Below, in pieces: positions 9,639 through 18,059 of a DNA stretch of 64,000 nucleotides. The stretch lies in NCBI RefSeq assembly GCF_024742075.1, contig NZ_JANSGD010000001.1, positions 682,001-746,000 on the forward strand, read 5' to 3'. The DNA comes from Facklamia sp. 7083-14-GEN3. GTDB taxonomy: Bacteria > Bacillota > Bacilli > Lactobacillales > Aerococcaceae. The translations under genes were made by a program, and so were the position numbers. The notes beneath the pieces were generated by a model. It was not told the DNA's origin, did not search any database, and saw nothing but the letters and a program-made list of their open reading frames with translations. The stretch's first letter is position 1. The number at the start of each line of letters is the position of its first letter.

Positions 9639-9667
9639 TTGCTTCAAATGTCAAATTATGGTAAATT
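9639..9667 (+). promoter_or_regulatory. Promoter of rpmB
   Basis: TTGCTT at 9639-9644 and TAAATT at 9662-9667, separated by 17 bases, fit a sigma-A promoter 55 bases upstream of the rpmB start. Confidence 0.6.
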
Positions 9668-9721
9668 AATTTGGTATGAAATGTAACTTTTAAATTGTTA
9701 CAAGGAAAAGGAGGCAGAACC

Positions 9722-9910
9722 ATGGCTAAAGAATGTTATTTCACAGGGCGTAAAGCTGTATCTGGTAACAATCGCTCTCATGCAATGAATAAATCAAAAC
9801 GTCGTTTTGGCGCTAACTTACAAAAAGTACGTGTTATGATCGATGGCAAACCTCAAAAAGTTTGGGTTTCAGCGCGAGCATTAAAATCAGGTAAAGTTGA
9901 ACGTGCTTAA
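9722..9910 (+). CDS. rpmB: 50S ribosomal protein L28
   Basis: Component of the large ribosomal subunit, 62 residues, beginning [20 protein letters not shown], the canonical L28 N-terminus. ATG 9722 was chosen over an in-frame upstream ATG at 9695 because AAGGAGG lies directly before it and the L28 family starts there. The cysteine near the start is kept, but the rest of a zinc site is not evident, so this looks like the zinc-independent form. It is monocistronic, transcribed against its neighbours, with its own promoter and terminator. Confidence 0.97.
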   Translation: MAKECYFTGRKAVSGNNRSHAMNKSKRRFGANLQKVRVMIDGKPQKVWVSARALKSGKVERA

Positions 9911-9924
9911 TCAGTACATTAAAA

Positions 9925-9970
9925 CCTCCTAGCTAATCATCATCAAGATGAAGTGCTAGGAGGCTTTTTT
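9925..9970. terminator. Bidirectional terminator between rpmB and the 9978-10484 gene
   Basis: Arms CCTCCTAGC (9925-9933) and GCTAGGAGG (9955-9963), followed by CTTTTTT on the plus strand. On the minus strand a shorter T run follows, so it may also serve the convergent gene. Confidence 0.9.
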
Positions 9971-9977
9971 GTTTGGC

Positions 9978-10484
9978 TTAATTTTTTTCTTTTAACATAA
10001 ATTGATTGCCCTTTTCGTCCACTAGATTACCGTCTTCATCGAGTTCAAAACTGAAAAGTTCTTTATCGACAAAAGAAATAGTTAATTTTTGATCTTTTAT
10101 TCTGTAGGTCGGATTTTGCATCTGGACTCGAATGGCAAATGGTACTTCTCTAGAAAACCTCAAGAAAATTACTTCTTCATCACTCATATCTCTTTTTTCT
10201 TCTTCGCCATCAGTACTTACCATCATTAAACGGGAATCCTGACTGATTTCTTCGGTATATATTTTCTGAATTGCATCCGCATAGTCGGCTTCAAAAGCTT
10301 CATCACTAAAGTAATTTCGGTTTAAAGTGACTATCAGAGAGTCTTCTTCTATTTCAATGCCTATAATGTTTAAGTTTTCCTCATCCCAATAGCTTCCTTC
10401 AAAATCAGCTATCTCCTCTTGGGCTGATACAGTTAGCGGTAACATCAGAAACATAGTCATTATTATAGCGAAAAGCTTTTTCAT
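9978..10484 (-). CDS. Secreted protein of unknown function
   Basis: I do not recognise the family. The 168-residue protein begins with a clear Sec signal peptide (KK, a hydrophobic stretch to about residue 20, and a likely cleavage after VSA at 19-21), and no lipobox cysteine or cell-wall sorting motif. The mature part is acidic and predicted to be beta-rich (for example NLNIIGIEIEEDSLIVTLN and KLTISFVDKELFSFELDEDG). It is monocistronic, with its own extended -10 promoter overlapping a possible CcpA site. A secreted binding or inhibitor role is possible but not supported by any motif. Confidence 0.8.
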   Translation of the reverse strand: MKKLFAIIMTMFLMLPLTVSAQEEIADFEGSYWDEENLNIIGIEIEEDSLIVTLNRNYFSDEAFEADYADAIQKIYTEEISQDSRLMMVSTDGEEEKRDMSDEEVIFLRFSREVPFAIRVQMQNPTYRIKDQKLTISFVDKELFSFELDEDGNLVDEKGNQFMLKEKN

Positions 10485-10508
10485 CTCATCAACTTCCTCT
10501 CATAATAA

Positions 10509-10556
10509 AAAATTTGATTAAATAAACTTTAATCATCGTTTATTTAATCAAATTTT
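10509..10556 (-). terminator. Perfect 19-bp AT-rich hairpin after thiN
   Basis: Arms at 10509-10527 and 10538-10556 are perfectly complementary (19 bp, 10-base loop) and followed on the minus strand by six T residues. It terminates the prkC-rsgA-rpe-thiN transcript. Its first arm also overlaps the -10 box of the next gene, so it would form at the very 5' end of that mRNA. Confidence 0.8.
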
Positions 10557-10580
10557 AGCATAATAATGAGAGCGCTTCAA
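10552..10580 (-). promoter_or_regulatory. Promoter of the secreted-protein gene with a cre-like site
   Basis: Minus-strand -35 TTGAAG (10575-10580), 17-base spacer, and extended -10 TGCTAAAAT (TAAAAT at 10552-10557). The sequence TGAGAGCGCTTCAA (10567-10580) overlaps the -35 and resembles a CcpA cre site with two or three mismatches. CcpA control is inference. Confidence 0.5.
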
Positions 10581-10617
10581 TTTATTTGTCATAGAAATCT
10601 AATGTTTTTATAATCAA

Positions 10618-11283
10618 CTATTTATTTTCCTTTTCCCAAATAACCATCACTAAACCTTCAGTAAAAGAAAGATTTACTTTCTGCTGATCGATATACTCAT
10701 TAGACACCAAGGCTCGAGGAAAAGTATAGTCTGTTCGACCTAGTTCATATTTGGCCTGCTTAATCTGAAGTTGCTTAACGGCCGTCATTGAAATAATCGA
10801 TAAGTAGCGACAATTGTTTAAATCTTCTAGAAAGTAATTACCTGCTTTAAAAAATCGCACCACTTGATCTTTTTCAATAAAGCTTAATCGGGAGATAATT
10901 GAGGAATAGCGCTCTTGAAAGACCAGCCAAAGGTTAGCAATTAAATGATCTAAACGTCCCTCTCCATTACCTATTGCGCCATATACTTCCACCGGACTTT
11001 GACTGTCTTGTTTAAGAGCGATTTCAAGGCCCAACTCCATATCGGTGTCATCTTTGGCAGCTGGATACTTTAAAACTTGATGACTAGCCGCTTCAATCTT
11101 ACTTAATTGGGCTGGAGTGACCGAGTCAAAGTCTCCAATTGCAACATTCAATCGGTAGCCTGCCTCCACCAATTGCAGGGCCCCTCCGTCTACTCCAATG
11201 AGATAAGTCTGGTCTGTCACCTCAGACAAATGGCTGAGGGCTGGATTAGGAGCCCCAGCACAAATAAGAATCTTATCAACCAT
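10618..11283 (-). CDS. thiN: Thiamine pyrophosphokinase
   Basis: Transfers pyrophosphate from ATP to thiamine to give thiamine diphosphate. The 221-residue protein has the catalytic-domain motifs GVDGGALQLVEAG and AIGDFDSVT near residues 30-55, and the GNGEGRLDHLIANL motif near residue 105. The C-terminal thiamine-binding domain is present. It follows rpe after 10 bases, the same order as in B. subtilis. With thiT at 22023 in the same window, the cell appears able to import thiamine and activate it; no thiamine synthesis genes were seen. Confidence 0.93.
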   Translation of the reverse strand: MVDKILICAGAPNPALSHLSEVTDQTYLIGVDGGALQLVEAGYRLNVAIGDFDSVTPAQLSKIEAASHQVLKYPAAKDDTDMELGLEIALKQDSQSPVEVYGAIGNGEGRLDHLIANLWLVFQERYSSIISRLSFIEKDQVVRFFKAGNYFLEDLNNCRYLSIISMTAVKQLQIKQAKYELGRTDYTFPRALVSNEYIDQQKVNLSFTEGLVMVIWEKENK

Positions 11284-11293
11284 ACAATTGGCC

Positions 11294-11938
11294 TTAGGGT
11301 CTTAAGGAAGCGATAGCTGCAGCCAGATCTTCTTGCTTAAAGATATAGGAACCAGCGACTAAAACATCTGCACCAGCCGCTATACAGCTTTTAGCTGTTT
11401 GATCATTGACGCCTCCGTCTACTTCAATCTCATAGTGATAATGATCATTTTCTTGACGTAGTTTGGCTAGTTTATCTACCTTAGTCATAGTTGATTCGAT
11501 AAAGGCCTGACCACCAAAGCCTGGATTAACAGTCATCACCAAGACTAAATCCGCTAAGTCTAATAAAGGATAGACCGCTTCAACTGGAGTCCCTGGATTA
11601 ATAGCCACTCCTGCTTTTTTTCCTAAGGCCTTTATCTGTTGCATGGCTGAATGAATATGTTGGGTAGCTTCCACATGCACGGTGATAATATCTGCTCCCG
11701 CGTCAGCCACCATTTCCAGATAACGCTCCGGTTGATCTACCATCATATGACAATCAAAAACCATCTGGCTTTGAGATCTTAATCCTTTAAAAATCATCGG
11801 ACCAAATGAAATATTAGGTACAAAGCTTCCATCCATAATATCAATATGTAGGTAATCCGCTCCACCCTTTTCGATGGTTTGGATATCCTCTAACAAGTGA
11901 TTAAAGTTAGCGCTCAACATTGAAGGTGCAATTTTCAT
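11294..11938 (-). CDS. rpe: Ribulose-phosphate 3-epimerase
   Basis: Interconverts ribulose 5-phosphate and xylulose 5-phosphate in the pentose phosphate pathway. It is a 214-residue TIM barrel with IAPSMLSANF at the start, HIDIMDGSFVPN with the metal-binding His-Asp pair, DCHMMVDQPE, MTVNPGFGGQ and EVDGGVN, all intact. It lies between rsgA and thiN, with 12 bases to rsgA and 10 to thiN. Confidence 0.96.
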   Translation of the reverse strand: MKIAPSMLSANFNHLLEDIQTIEKGGADYLHIDIMDGSFVPNISFGPMIFKGLRSQSQMVFDCHMMVDQPERYLEMVADAGADIITVHVEATQHIHSAMQQIKALGKKAGVAINPGTPVEAVYPLLDLADLVLVMTVNPGFGGQAFIESTMTKVDKLAKLRQENDHYHYEIEVDGGVNDQTAKSCIAAGADVLVAGSYIFKQEDLAAAIASLRP

Positions 11939-11950
11939 GATTATTCTCCT

Positions 11951-12871
11951 TTAGTAGTAGATTTTTTTGTTTTCAATTTTTTCTAAAATCTGCAGGTAAT
12001 TCTGATAGCGACTGTTAGTAATTCCCCCACTTGCTACTAACTCTTTTACATGGCAATTGGGTTCGTTCTTATGGATACAAGATCTAAACCGACATTTCGC
12101 ACCTGCTTGGTGAATTTCCGGGAAACAAGCGGCCAACTCTTCTTTTTCCAAATGATCAAAATCAATGGCTGAAAAACCTGGAGTATCCGCTAAAAGCCCT
12201 TGCCCAAAACGATAGAGGGTCACTTCTCGAGTGGTGTGTTTACCGCGGTTTAAATGGCTAGATATCTGATTAGTTTTTATATCAGCTTCGGGTAGCAGTT
12301 TGTTTAGGAGGGTGGATTTTCCCACTCCCGATTGTCCGGTCATTACATATATTCCTTCTTGAAAAATAGCTTGAATGGCTTGCATTTTGTCATCCGATTG
12401 GTCAAAGAGAAAGACTTCATAACCGATATTTTCATAGATTGTTCGAATTTCATCTACCAAGCTTTTGGCTTTATCCAGTCCTTTTTGATCCACTAATAGA
12501 TCGTATTTACTTAAGATGATGATAGGTTGAATTCGATGAGATTCCACTGAAACCAAGAAATAATCCAATAAATTATAGGAGAATTCAGGTTCTACCAAGG
12601 ACATTACGATAAGTGCGTAATCCACATTGGCAACAGCAGGCCGAATCAGGGAGTTCTCTCTTTCAAAAATTTCTTCTATTCTACCTACTTGACTCTCATC
12701 CTGTTGGTCCATGACGAACCTAACCCGATCACCCACTAAGGGGTTGGTCTTCAAGTGACGAAAGTTTCCTCTTGGTTTTGTTACAAAGGATTCTCCCTTT
12801 GACCATACATAATAGAAGCCGCTCACCGCTTGATAAATAATTCCTTCATGCGAAGTAATAAGCTGTTTCAA
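11951..12871 (-). CDS. rsgA: Ribosome small subunit-dependent GTPase RsgA
   Basis: Circularly permuted GTPase that checks late 30S maturation. The N-terminal OB fold is followed by G4 (SKYDLL), then G1 (GQSGVGKST) and G3 (DTPGF) in permuted order, and a C-terminal zinc-binding stretch CRFRSCIHKNEPNCHV. The length is 306 residues. It follows prkC, and in B. subtilis the homologue (CpgA) is a substrate of that kinase, so the neighbourhood is functionally consistent. A terminator hairpin lies between prkC and rsgA. Confidence 0.95.
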   Translation of the reverse strand: MKQLITSHEGIIYQAVSGFYYVWSKGESFVTKPRGNFRHLKTNPLVGDRVRFVMDQQDESQVGRIEEIFERENSLIRPAVANVDYALIVMSLVEPEFSYNLLDYFLVSVESHRIQPIIILSKYDLLVDQKGLDKAKSLVDEIRTIYENIGYEVFLFDQSDDKMQAIQAIFQEGIYVMTGQSGVGKSTLLNKLLPEADIKTNQISSHLNRGKHTTREVTLYRFGQGLLADTPGFSAIDFDHLEKEELAACFPEIHQAGAKCRFRSCIHKNEPNCHVKELVASGGITNSRYQNYLQILEKIENKKIYY

Positions 12872-12905
12872 ATAGTTTCCTCCTTTGGTCTTATATACTT
12901 AGAAA

Positions 12906-12941
12906 AAGAGTTAAGAGTCAGTGGTGCTGCTCTTAACTCTT
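12906..12941 (-). terminator. Hairpin between prkC and rsgA
   Basis: Perfect 12-bp arms AAGAGTTAAGAG (12906-12917) and CTCTTAACTCTT (12930-12941), followed by five T residues on the minus strand. It probably ends part of the prpC-prkC transcripts. Confidence 0.8.
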
Positions 12942-12948
12942 CAATTTC

Positions 12949-14928
12949 TTAATTAGGATAGACAGCTGAAGACTGAGCGACAATCTCGCCATCTCTTAAG
13001 ACACGATACTGCCCAGATCCCCCTTCAGGGATATAAAGGACGATCTGAATTTCACGCGATTCAGTTATTTCAATTTCACGCGCTACTTGAGTGATATTAT
13101 TACGATCATCCCCTATAAAGACTTCTATTGTATTCGGTAGGGGTTTGCTTTGTTCATAATCATTTTCAGCGTATTTCGGCACGTAATCCAAAAAGATAGT
13201 TTCTGTTGCAGTGGAGACATCAGATTTTTCTTCTCCTTGGGAGACAGTCACCTGAATGGTGTCGCCTTGAACGATTGGTGAGCCAGAAAGTGGATTTTGG
13301 TCAATGACAATTCCTTCAGGTAAATAATCGTGATATTGATAAGCTTCTTCTACATATAGACCATAAGTATCTGCAAATTTATAAACCATATCAATCGATA
13401 AGTTAGCAAAATCTTGCATAGTGGTTTGCTCGGAGTACGATCCAATCACTAAAATAATCGAACTTTCACCAGGAACGACTTCTGTACCAGGTGCAATACT
13501 CTGCTCTAAAATTTTACCTGATTCTGACGGACTGGCTGCTAAATATCTTAAATCAACAATAAAACCTGCATCGATGAGTTTTCGACGGACTGGCTCATAA
13601 TTTTGATTGAGATAATCACCAATTTTTACTCTTGGTTTGCCATCAGAAAAAGTTAGATTGACTTTAGATCCACGATTTATACGATCTCCTGATTGCGGAT
13701 CGCTTTCAATAATTTGACCGCGCGGAACAAGGTCATCCCAAACAACTGTGCTTTCGCCAATCACTAGATCATTCTCTTCAAGCAATTCAATCGCTTCATT
13801 TTGGTCAAGACCAGATAATTCAGGAACAATGACGCTAGCTACGAATAAGCGATAGGCGAAAAAGACAGCTAAAGATAGTAAAGACAAGATGGCAGCAAAG
13901 AAAAGAACTTTAAAAATCTTTGAACCAAAACGGTCAGATTTTTTCTCTGGTAAGTCAAAGGTTGGAAACTTTTCTTCGTCTAAAGGCTCAGGTCCTTCGA
14001 TTTTTTCTGTAAGCACACGGTCAGCAGCTGGAATAGGCTGAATGGATTTAAATTGTTCCGATTCATCTAATTGACTGCTAGGAACAAAAGGCTTTTCATC
14101 AATACGTCCAACACTTAGAGAAGAAGATAGATCATTAAACATATCTTGGGCAGAACGGTAACGATCTTTAGCTTGCTTAGACGTGGCTTTTAAGACCACA
14201 TTCTCTAAACTCTGGGGGACATATTCTAATCGCTCACGGATCGTTGGAAAGGGCTCTTGAAAGTGTTTTAGTGCAATTGAGACGGCTGATTCCCCATCAT
14301 GTGGAACAGAACCCGTGATTAACTCATATAAAACGACTCCCATAGCGTAAATATCTGATTTAGTAGTTGCGCTTTTACCTTTGGCTTGCTCAGGCGATAG
14401 GTAATGAACCGAACCTAGCAAGGTGTTAGTCTGGGTAATCGAAGTATCTGATAAAGCCACAGCAATCCCAAAGTCAGTAATCTTGACCACATTATTTTCA
14501 GTAATTAAAATATTTTGCGGTTTAATATCGCGGTGAATAATACGATTTTTGTGAGCAACATCAATAGCCGCTACAATTTGTCCCATTATTGAAACGACTA
14601 GTTCAAGCGGGACAGGAGCATTCTTTTTAATGAAGGTTTTAAGGTCTTGGCCTTTAACATATTCCATCACAATATATTGCTGTTTTTCATGTTCATCAAC
14701 ATCATAAACTTCTACAATATTTGGATGTAAGAGTTGACTGGCTGAAATAGCTTCTCTTTGAAAGCGACGAATGGCATCTTGATTATCCTGGAAGTCATAG
14801 CGTAAGACTTTGACAGCCACGTCTCGATCTAAGATTAAATCATGGGCTAAAAACACATTCGCCATGCCACCTTGACCAATGACAGAAGTCAGGACATAAC
14901 GGTCGGATAGTTTATCCCCTATTTCCAT
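12949..14928 (-). CDS. prkC: PASTA-domain serine/threonine protein kinase PrkC/StkP
   Basis: Membrane kinase that senses cell wall fragments or lipid II and controls envelope growth. The cytoplasmic kinase domain (about 1-270) has Lys40 in AVKVL, the catalytic loop HRDIKPQN (132-139) and DFG (152-154). A juxtamembrane linker leads to one membrane segment near 338-361. Outside are three PASTA repeats (about 366-430, 431-500 and 501-570) and a C-terminal non-PASTA domain of about 90 residues. The start overlaps the end of the phosphatase gene by 17 bases, which couples the antagonistic pair. Confidence 0.95.
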   Translation of the reverse strand: MEIGDKLSDRYVLTSVIGQGGMANVFLAHDLILDRDVAVKVLRYDFQDNQDAIRRFQREAISASQLLHPNIVEVYDVDEHEKQQYIVMEYVKGQDLKTFIKKNAPVPLELVVSIMGQIVAAIDVAHKNRIIHRDIKPQNILITENNVVKITDFGIAVALSDTSITQTNTLLGSVHYLSPEQAKGKSATTKSDIYAMGVVLYELITGSVPHDGESAVSIALKHFQEPFPTIRERLEYVPQSLENVVLKATSKQAKDRYRSAQDMFNDLSSSLSVGRIDEKPFVPSSQLDESEQFKSIQPIPAADRVLTEKIEGPEPLDEEKFPTFDLPEKKSDRFGSKIFKVLFFAAILSLLSLAVFFAYRLFVASVIVPELSGLDQNEAIELLEENDLVIGESTVVWDDLVPRGQIIESDPQSGDRINRGSKVNLTFSDGKPRVKIGDYLNQNYEPVRRKLIDAGFIVDLRYLAASPSESGKILEQSIAPGTEVVPGESSIILVIGSYSEQTTMQDFANLSIDMVYKFADTYGLYVEEAYQYHDYLPEGIVIDQNPLSGSPIVQGDTIQVTVSQGEEKSDVSTATETIFLDYVPKYAENDYEQSKPLPNTIEVFIGDDRNNITQVAREIEITESREIQIVLYIPEGGSGQYRVLRDGEIVAQSSAVYPN

Positions 14929-15688
14929 GAATGTTTTCGCCCCCTTTGCCTTCCAAATTAAACTCGCTGGCTAGAATAATTGTAATATTATCTAAACCCC
15001 CAGCATCATTAGCCGCTGCAACTAACTCATCACCTAAGCGGTCTAAATCTTTATGATTACTTATTATTTGTTCAATTTCCTCATTTTTGATCATGCCATT
15101 TAAGCCATCTGAACAAAGTAAAAGAATTTCAACTTTATCTAGAGAAATTTCTGAAAAAGTTGGTTCTAGAACCATAGGTGTTCCGATGGATTGAGTCACC
15201 ACATTACGACGCGGATGATCCATACTTTCTTCAACAGTAATTTCACCTGTACGAATTAACTCATTAACTAAAGAGTGGTCTTCTGTTAATTGTTTTAATT
15301 GGCCTGCTCCATAGGCATAGGCTCTCGAATCGCCAACATGACAAATAAGAATGGTGTTTTCAACAATCGTTGCAAGCACAATTGTCGTTCCCATTCCATC
15401 ATATTCAGGATTAAGATCTGCTTGATTCAAAATGAAGGTGTTCACTTGATTGACCATTTGGGTCATCCAAGCATGAGCTTGGATTATCGTCATAGGATCA
15501 TCAATTTTTTCAAAAGCCCGGCCAATAAACTCTGTTGTTTGTTGACTAGCAATATCTCCCGCCAAATTTCCTCCTACCCCATCACATAGAATAAAAAGGA
15601 TTTGTTGATTTTGTGAATAAAAGTAATCCGCATAATCTTGGTTGGAACTTCTCTTTTTCCCTATGTTTGAATGTATAGTGATTTTCAT
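14912..15688 (-). CDS. prpC: PP2C-family protein phosphatase PrpC/Stp
   Basis: Mn-dependent phosphatase that reverses PrkC phosphorylation. The PP2C motifs appear in order: RSSNQDYADY, LCDGVGGNLAGD, GMGTTIV, VGDSRAYAYG, LLLCSDGLNG and GLDNITIIL. The 258-residue length is typical. It lies eight bases after rsmB and overlaps prkC by 17 bases; this pair is conserved through the Firmicutes. Confidence 0.95.
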   Translation of the reverse strand: MKITIHSNIGKKRSSNQDYADYFYSQNQQILFILCDGVGGNLAGDIASQQTTEFIGRAFEKIDDPMTIIQAHAWMTQMVNQVNTFILNQADLNPEYDGMGTTIVLATIVENTILICHVGDSRAYAYGAGQLKQLTEDHSLVNELIRTGEITVEESMDHPRRNVVTQSIGTPMVLEPTFSEISLDKVEILLLCSDGLNGMIKNEEIEQIISNHKDLDRLGDELVAAANDAGGLDNITIILASEFNLEGKGGENIHGNRG

Positions 15689-15696
15689 AACTCACC

Positions 15697-17058
15697 TCAA
15701 TCTAATTTTTTAAGAAAACGACTGATAAAAAAGCCATCTGTATCGTATTGTTGAGGCCAAATGCGAAGATATCCTTGGGAAGTTATTACATTGTCTGGTA
15801 AAACTTCTTCAGCTTGGATGGACTCAACTTGTAAATCACTATTTTCCTTTAAGATTTCTTCGATTAAATATTCATTTTCCTCATAAGTTAGCGTGCAGGT
15901 AGAATAAATTAACCGACCGCCAGCCTTGAGTAGTGAAAGCATGTGATTAAACAGTTGCTTTTGTAATTTTACCAATTCTTGAATATCGTCAGGTGTTTTC
16001 TGATATTTGATTTCAGGCTTACGACGCATCAAACCGATACCTGAACAGGGTGCATCTAAGTATATCACATCAAAAGCGATTTGAGAAAGTGGTTGGAAGT
16101 CTAATGCATCCGTTACTAGTAAATCCATTTTATCACTTAAAGATAGCCGCTCGGCATGGTCTTTTAAGATGTTTAACTTACGATCGGAGATATCTAAAGC
16201 TGTTAAATGCCCATCCGTAAGAAGTGAAGCAATGTGGGTAGCTTTCCCACCTGGTGCTGCACATGCGTCCAAAACATTTTCAGAACCTGTCAATTTCCCT
16301 AAAGGCGCTACCAGCATGGATGATTCATCCTGAATGGTAAACAAACCTTCTTGATAAGCTTGACTGTTAAAGACATCCCCTGATGTGATTTTTAGGCCAA
16401 AAGGCGAGACTTGACTGTTAGTGACCGTCAATTCTTGCGCTTTTAATTGATCCATAATTGGTGTTCGCATAGCGGCTGGTCCGTTGATCCTAGCGCTTAA
16501 ATGAGGTACTTGGTTGAGACTAGAAAGGAAGTTTTTAAGATCAGTCTCTGGCAAATGCTGGTGGAAATATTTAACTAACCAAAGCGGAACAGAGTGCTCA
16601 ATCGACAGTCTTTCCAAAGGATCTGTAATCACCGTCAATGACTTAAGTTCTTGGCGGAAGAAGTTCCGCAAAATAGCATTGACTAGTTTAGCGATTCCTT
16701 GATGACCATTTAATTTGGCTATCTCTACCGCTTCATTAACAATGGCGTGCTGAGGTACTCGGTCTAAATAAATAGCTTGATAGATTGATAATCGCAAAAG
16801 GCTGTGTACCCAATCTTCTAATTTACCTTTTATGAAATCTTTTAAATAAAAATCTAAGGTCAAGCGACGTTGTACGCTACCATAAACCACTTTTACGATT
16901 AAGTTTTTATCTTGACTGCTTCGATCACTGGAAGCCAGATAATTATCCATCACAAGATTAGAATATTGATTTTGATTATCAATCTGGTCAAGTAAAACCA
17001 ACATGTCCCAACGTAGATTATTTTTCAATTTGGTTTGACTTCTTTGTTTAATTTTCAT
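15697..17058 (-). CDS. rsmB: 16S rRNA (cytosine-5) methyltransferase RsmB
   Basis: Methylates a cytosine in 16S rRNA (C967 in E. coli). An N-terminal NusB-like RNA-binding domain (about 1-145) precedes the methyltransferase domain with SAM motif DACAAPGGKATHIA, active-site LDAPCSGIGLMRRKPE and the second cysteine in STCTLTYEENE. The length is 453 residues. It is located between fmt and prpC with gaps of only three and eight bases, the same order as yloM in B. subtilis. Confidence 0.95.
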   Translation of the reverse strand: MKIKQRSQTKLKNNLRWDMLVLLDQIDNQNQYSNLVMDNYLASSDRSSQDKNLIVKVVYGSVQRRLTLDFYLKDFIKGKLEDWVHSLLRLSIYQAIYLDRVPQHAIVNEAVEIAKLNGHQGIAKLVNAILRNFFRQELKSLTVITDPLERLSIEHSVPLWLVKYFHQHLPETDLKNFLSSLNQVPHLSARINGPAAMRTPIMDQLKAQELTVTNSQVSPFGLKITSGDVFNSQAYQEGLFTIQDESSMLVAPLGKLTGSENVLDACAAPGGKATHIASLLTDGHLTALDISDRKLNILKDHAERLSLSDKMDLLVTDALDFQPLSQIAFDVIYLDAPCSGIGLMRRKPEIKYQKTPDDIQELVKLQKQLFNHMLSLLKAGGRLIYSTCTLTYEENEYLIEEILKENSDLQVESIQAEEVLPDNVITSQGYLRIWPQQYDTDGFFISRFLKKLD

Positions 17059-17061
17059 GAT

Positions 17062-18045
17062 TTACTGGTCCTTTGCACTGTCGAATATCTTACCAATTAA
17101 ACTATCTGCCGGTGTTCCTTTTAAATACTCTTTGACCTTCATCCGTTTTTTACCCGCCGGTTGGTATTCACTAACTGCTAAGTAGGAATCTTGACCACAT
17201 CGAACGTAAAAGTGTTCCTCATCAGCAGCGACAATTTGGCCCGGACTTTCTTCTGTCAATTTTCTTTCAACATTAGTATCAAGCTCTTTTAAAGGTTGGG
17301 CTCGCCAGACTTTTACTCTTTGACCTTCTAGTAAAGTGTAAGTGGTTGGAAAAGGTCTAAAGGCCCGAATATGGCGGTCAATGACATACGCACTTTGTAA
17401 CCAATTTAACTGTTCTTCATGCTTTTTAATGGTTGGAGAATATAACACTTGACTATATTCTTGTGGCGTTGCTTCGTACTCTCCGTTAAAAAATTTAGGT
17501 AAGAAGTTTAATAATAACTCTTTACCTACCACAGCCAGTTTTTCGAACAGTATACCTACATCATCCTTCTCAGAAATCGGTAAAGCGGTTTGGATAAGAA
17601 TATCCCCCGCATCCATTTCTTCAACCATTTTCATAATTGTCACACCGGTCTCTTTTTCACCCCGCCAGAGAGCATAATGAATGGGTGCACCTCCACGGTA
17701 TTTAGGTAAGAGCGAAGCGTGGACATTGATGGACCCATGACTAGGTGCTTCTAATAAATCAAGTGGTATTTTCTGTCCATAAGCAGCTGTTATGATTAAA
17801 TCAGCTTCGGTATTCAAAAGAGTCTGATATTCCGTAGAACCGGCTAATTCTTCTGGTTGATAAACTGGTATATTAGCCTCTAATGCCGTTTCTTTAACAG
17901 GAGGTGGTGTTAAAATACGTTTACGTCCAACTGGTCGATCGGGTTGAGTTACTACAGCGATCACCTCATACTCAACTTGTTGGATTAATCCTTTCAAAAT
18001 GGTTGCCGCAAAAGGAGGCGTTCCCATAAAAATTATTTTTTGCAT
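17062..18045 (-). CDS. fmt: Methionyl-tRNA formyltransferase
   Basis: Formylates initiator Met-tRNA. The Rossmann N-terminal half contains IIFMGTPPFAA, SLLPKYRGGAPIHYAL with the catalytic Asn-His-Asp set (NVHASLLP and EMDAGD), and the C-terminal OB-like tRNA-binding domain follows. The length is 327 residues. def, the deformylase gene that usually sits beside fmt, is not in the window. Confidence 0.96.
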   Translation of the reverse strand: MQKIIFMGTPPFAATILKGLIQQVEYEVIAVVTQPDRPVGRKRILTPPPVKETALEANIPVYQPEELAGSTEYQTLLNTEADLIITAAYGQKIPLDLLEAPSHGSINVHASLLPKYRGGAPIHYALWRGEKETGVTIMKMVEEMDAGDILIQTALPISEKDDVGILFEKLAVVGKELLLNFLPKFFNGEYEATPQEYSQVLYSPTIKKHEEQLNWLQSAYVIDRHIRAFRPFPTTYTLLEGQRVKVWRAQPLKELDTNVERKLTEESPGQIVAADEEHFYVRCGQDSYLAVSEYQPAGKKRMKVKEYLKGTPADSLIGKIFDSAKDQ

Positions 18046-18059
18046 TTAATAACCTCTTT

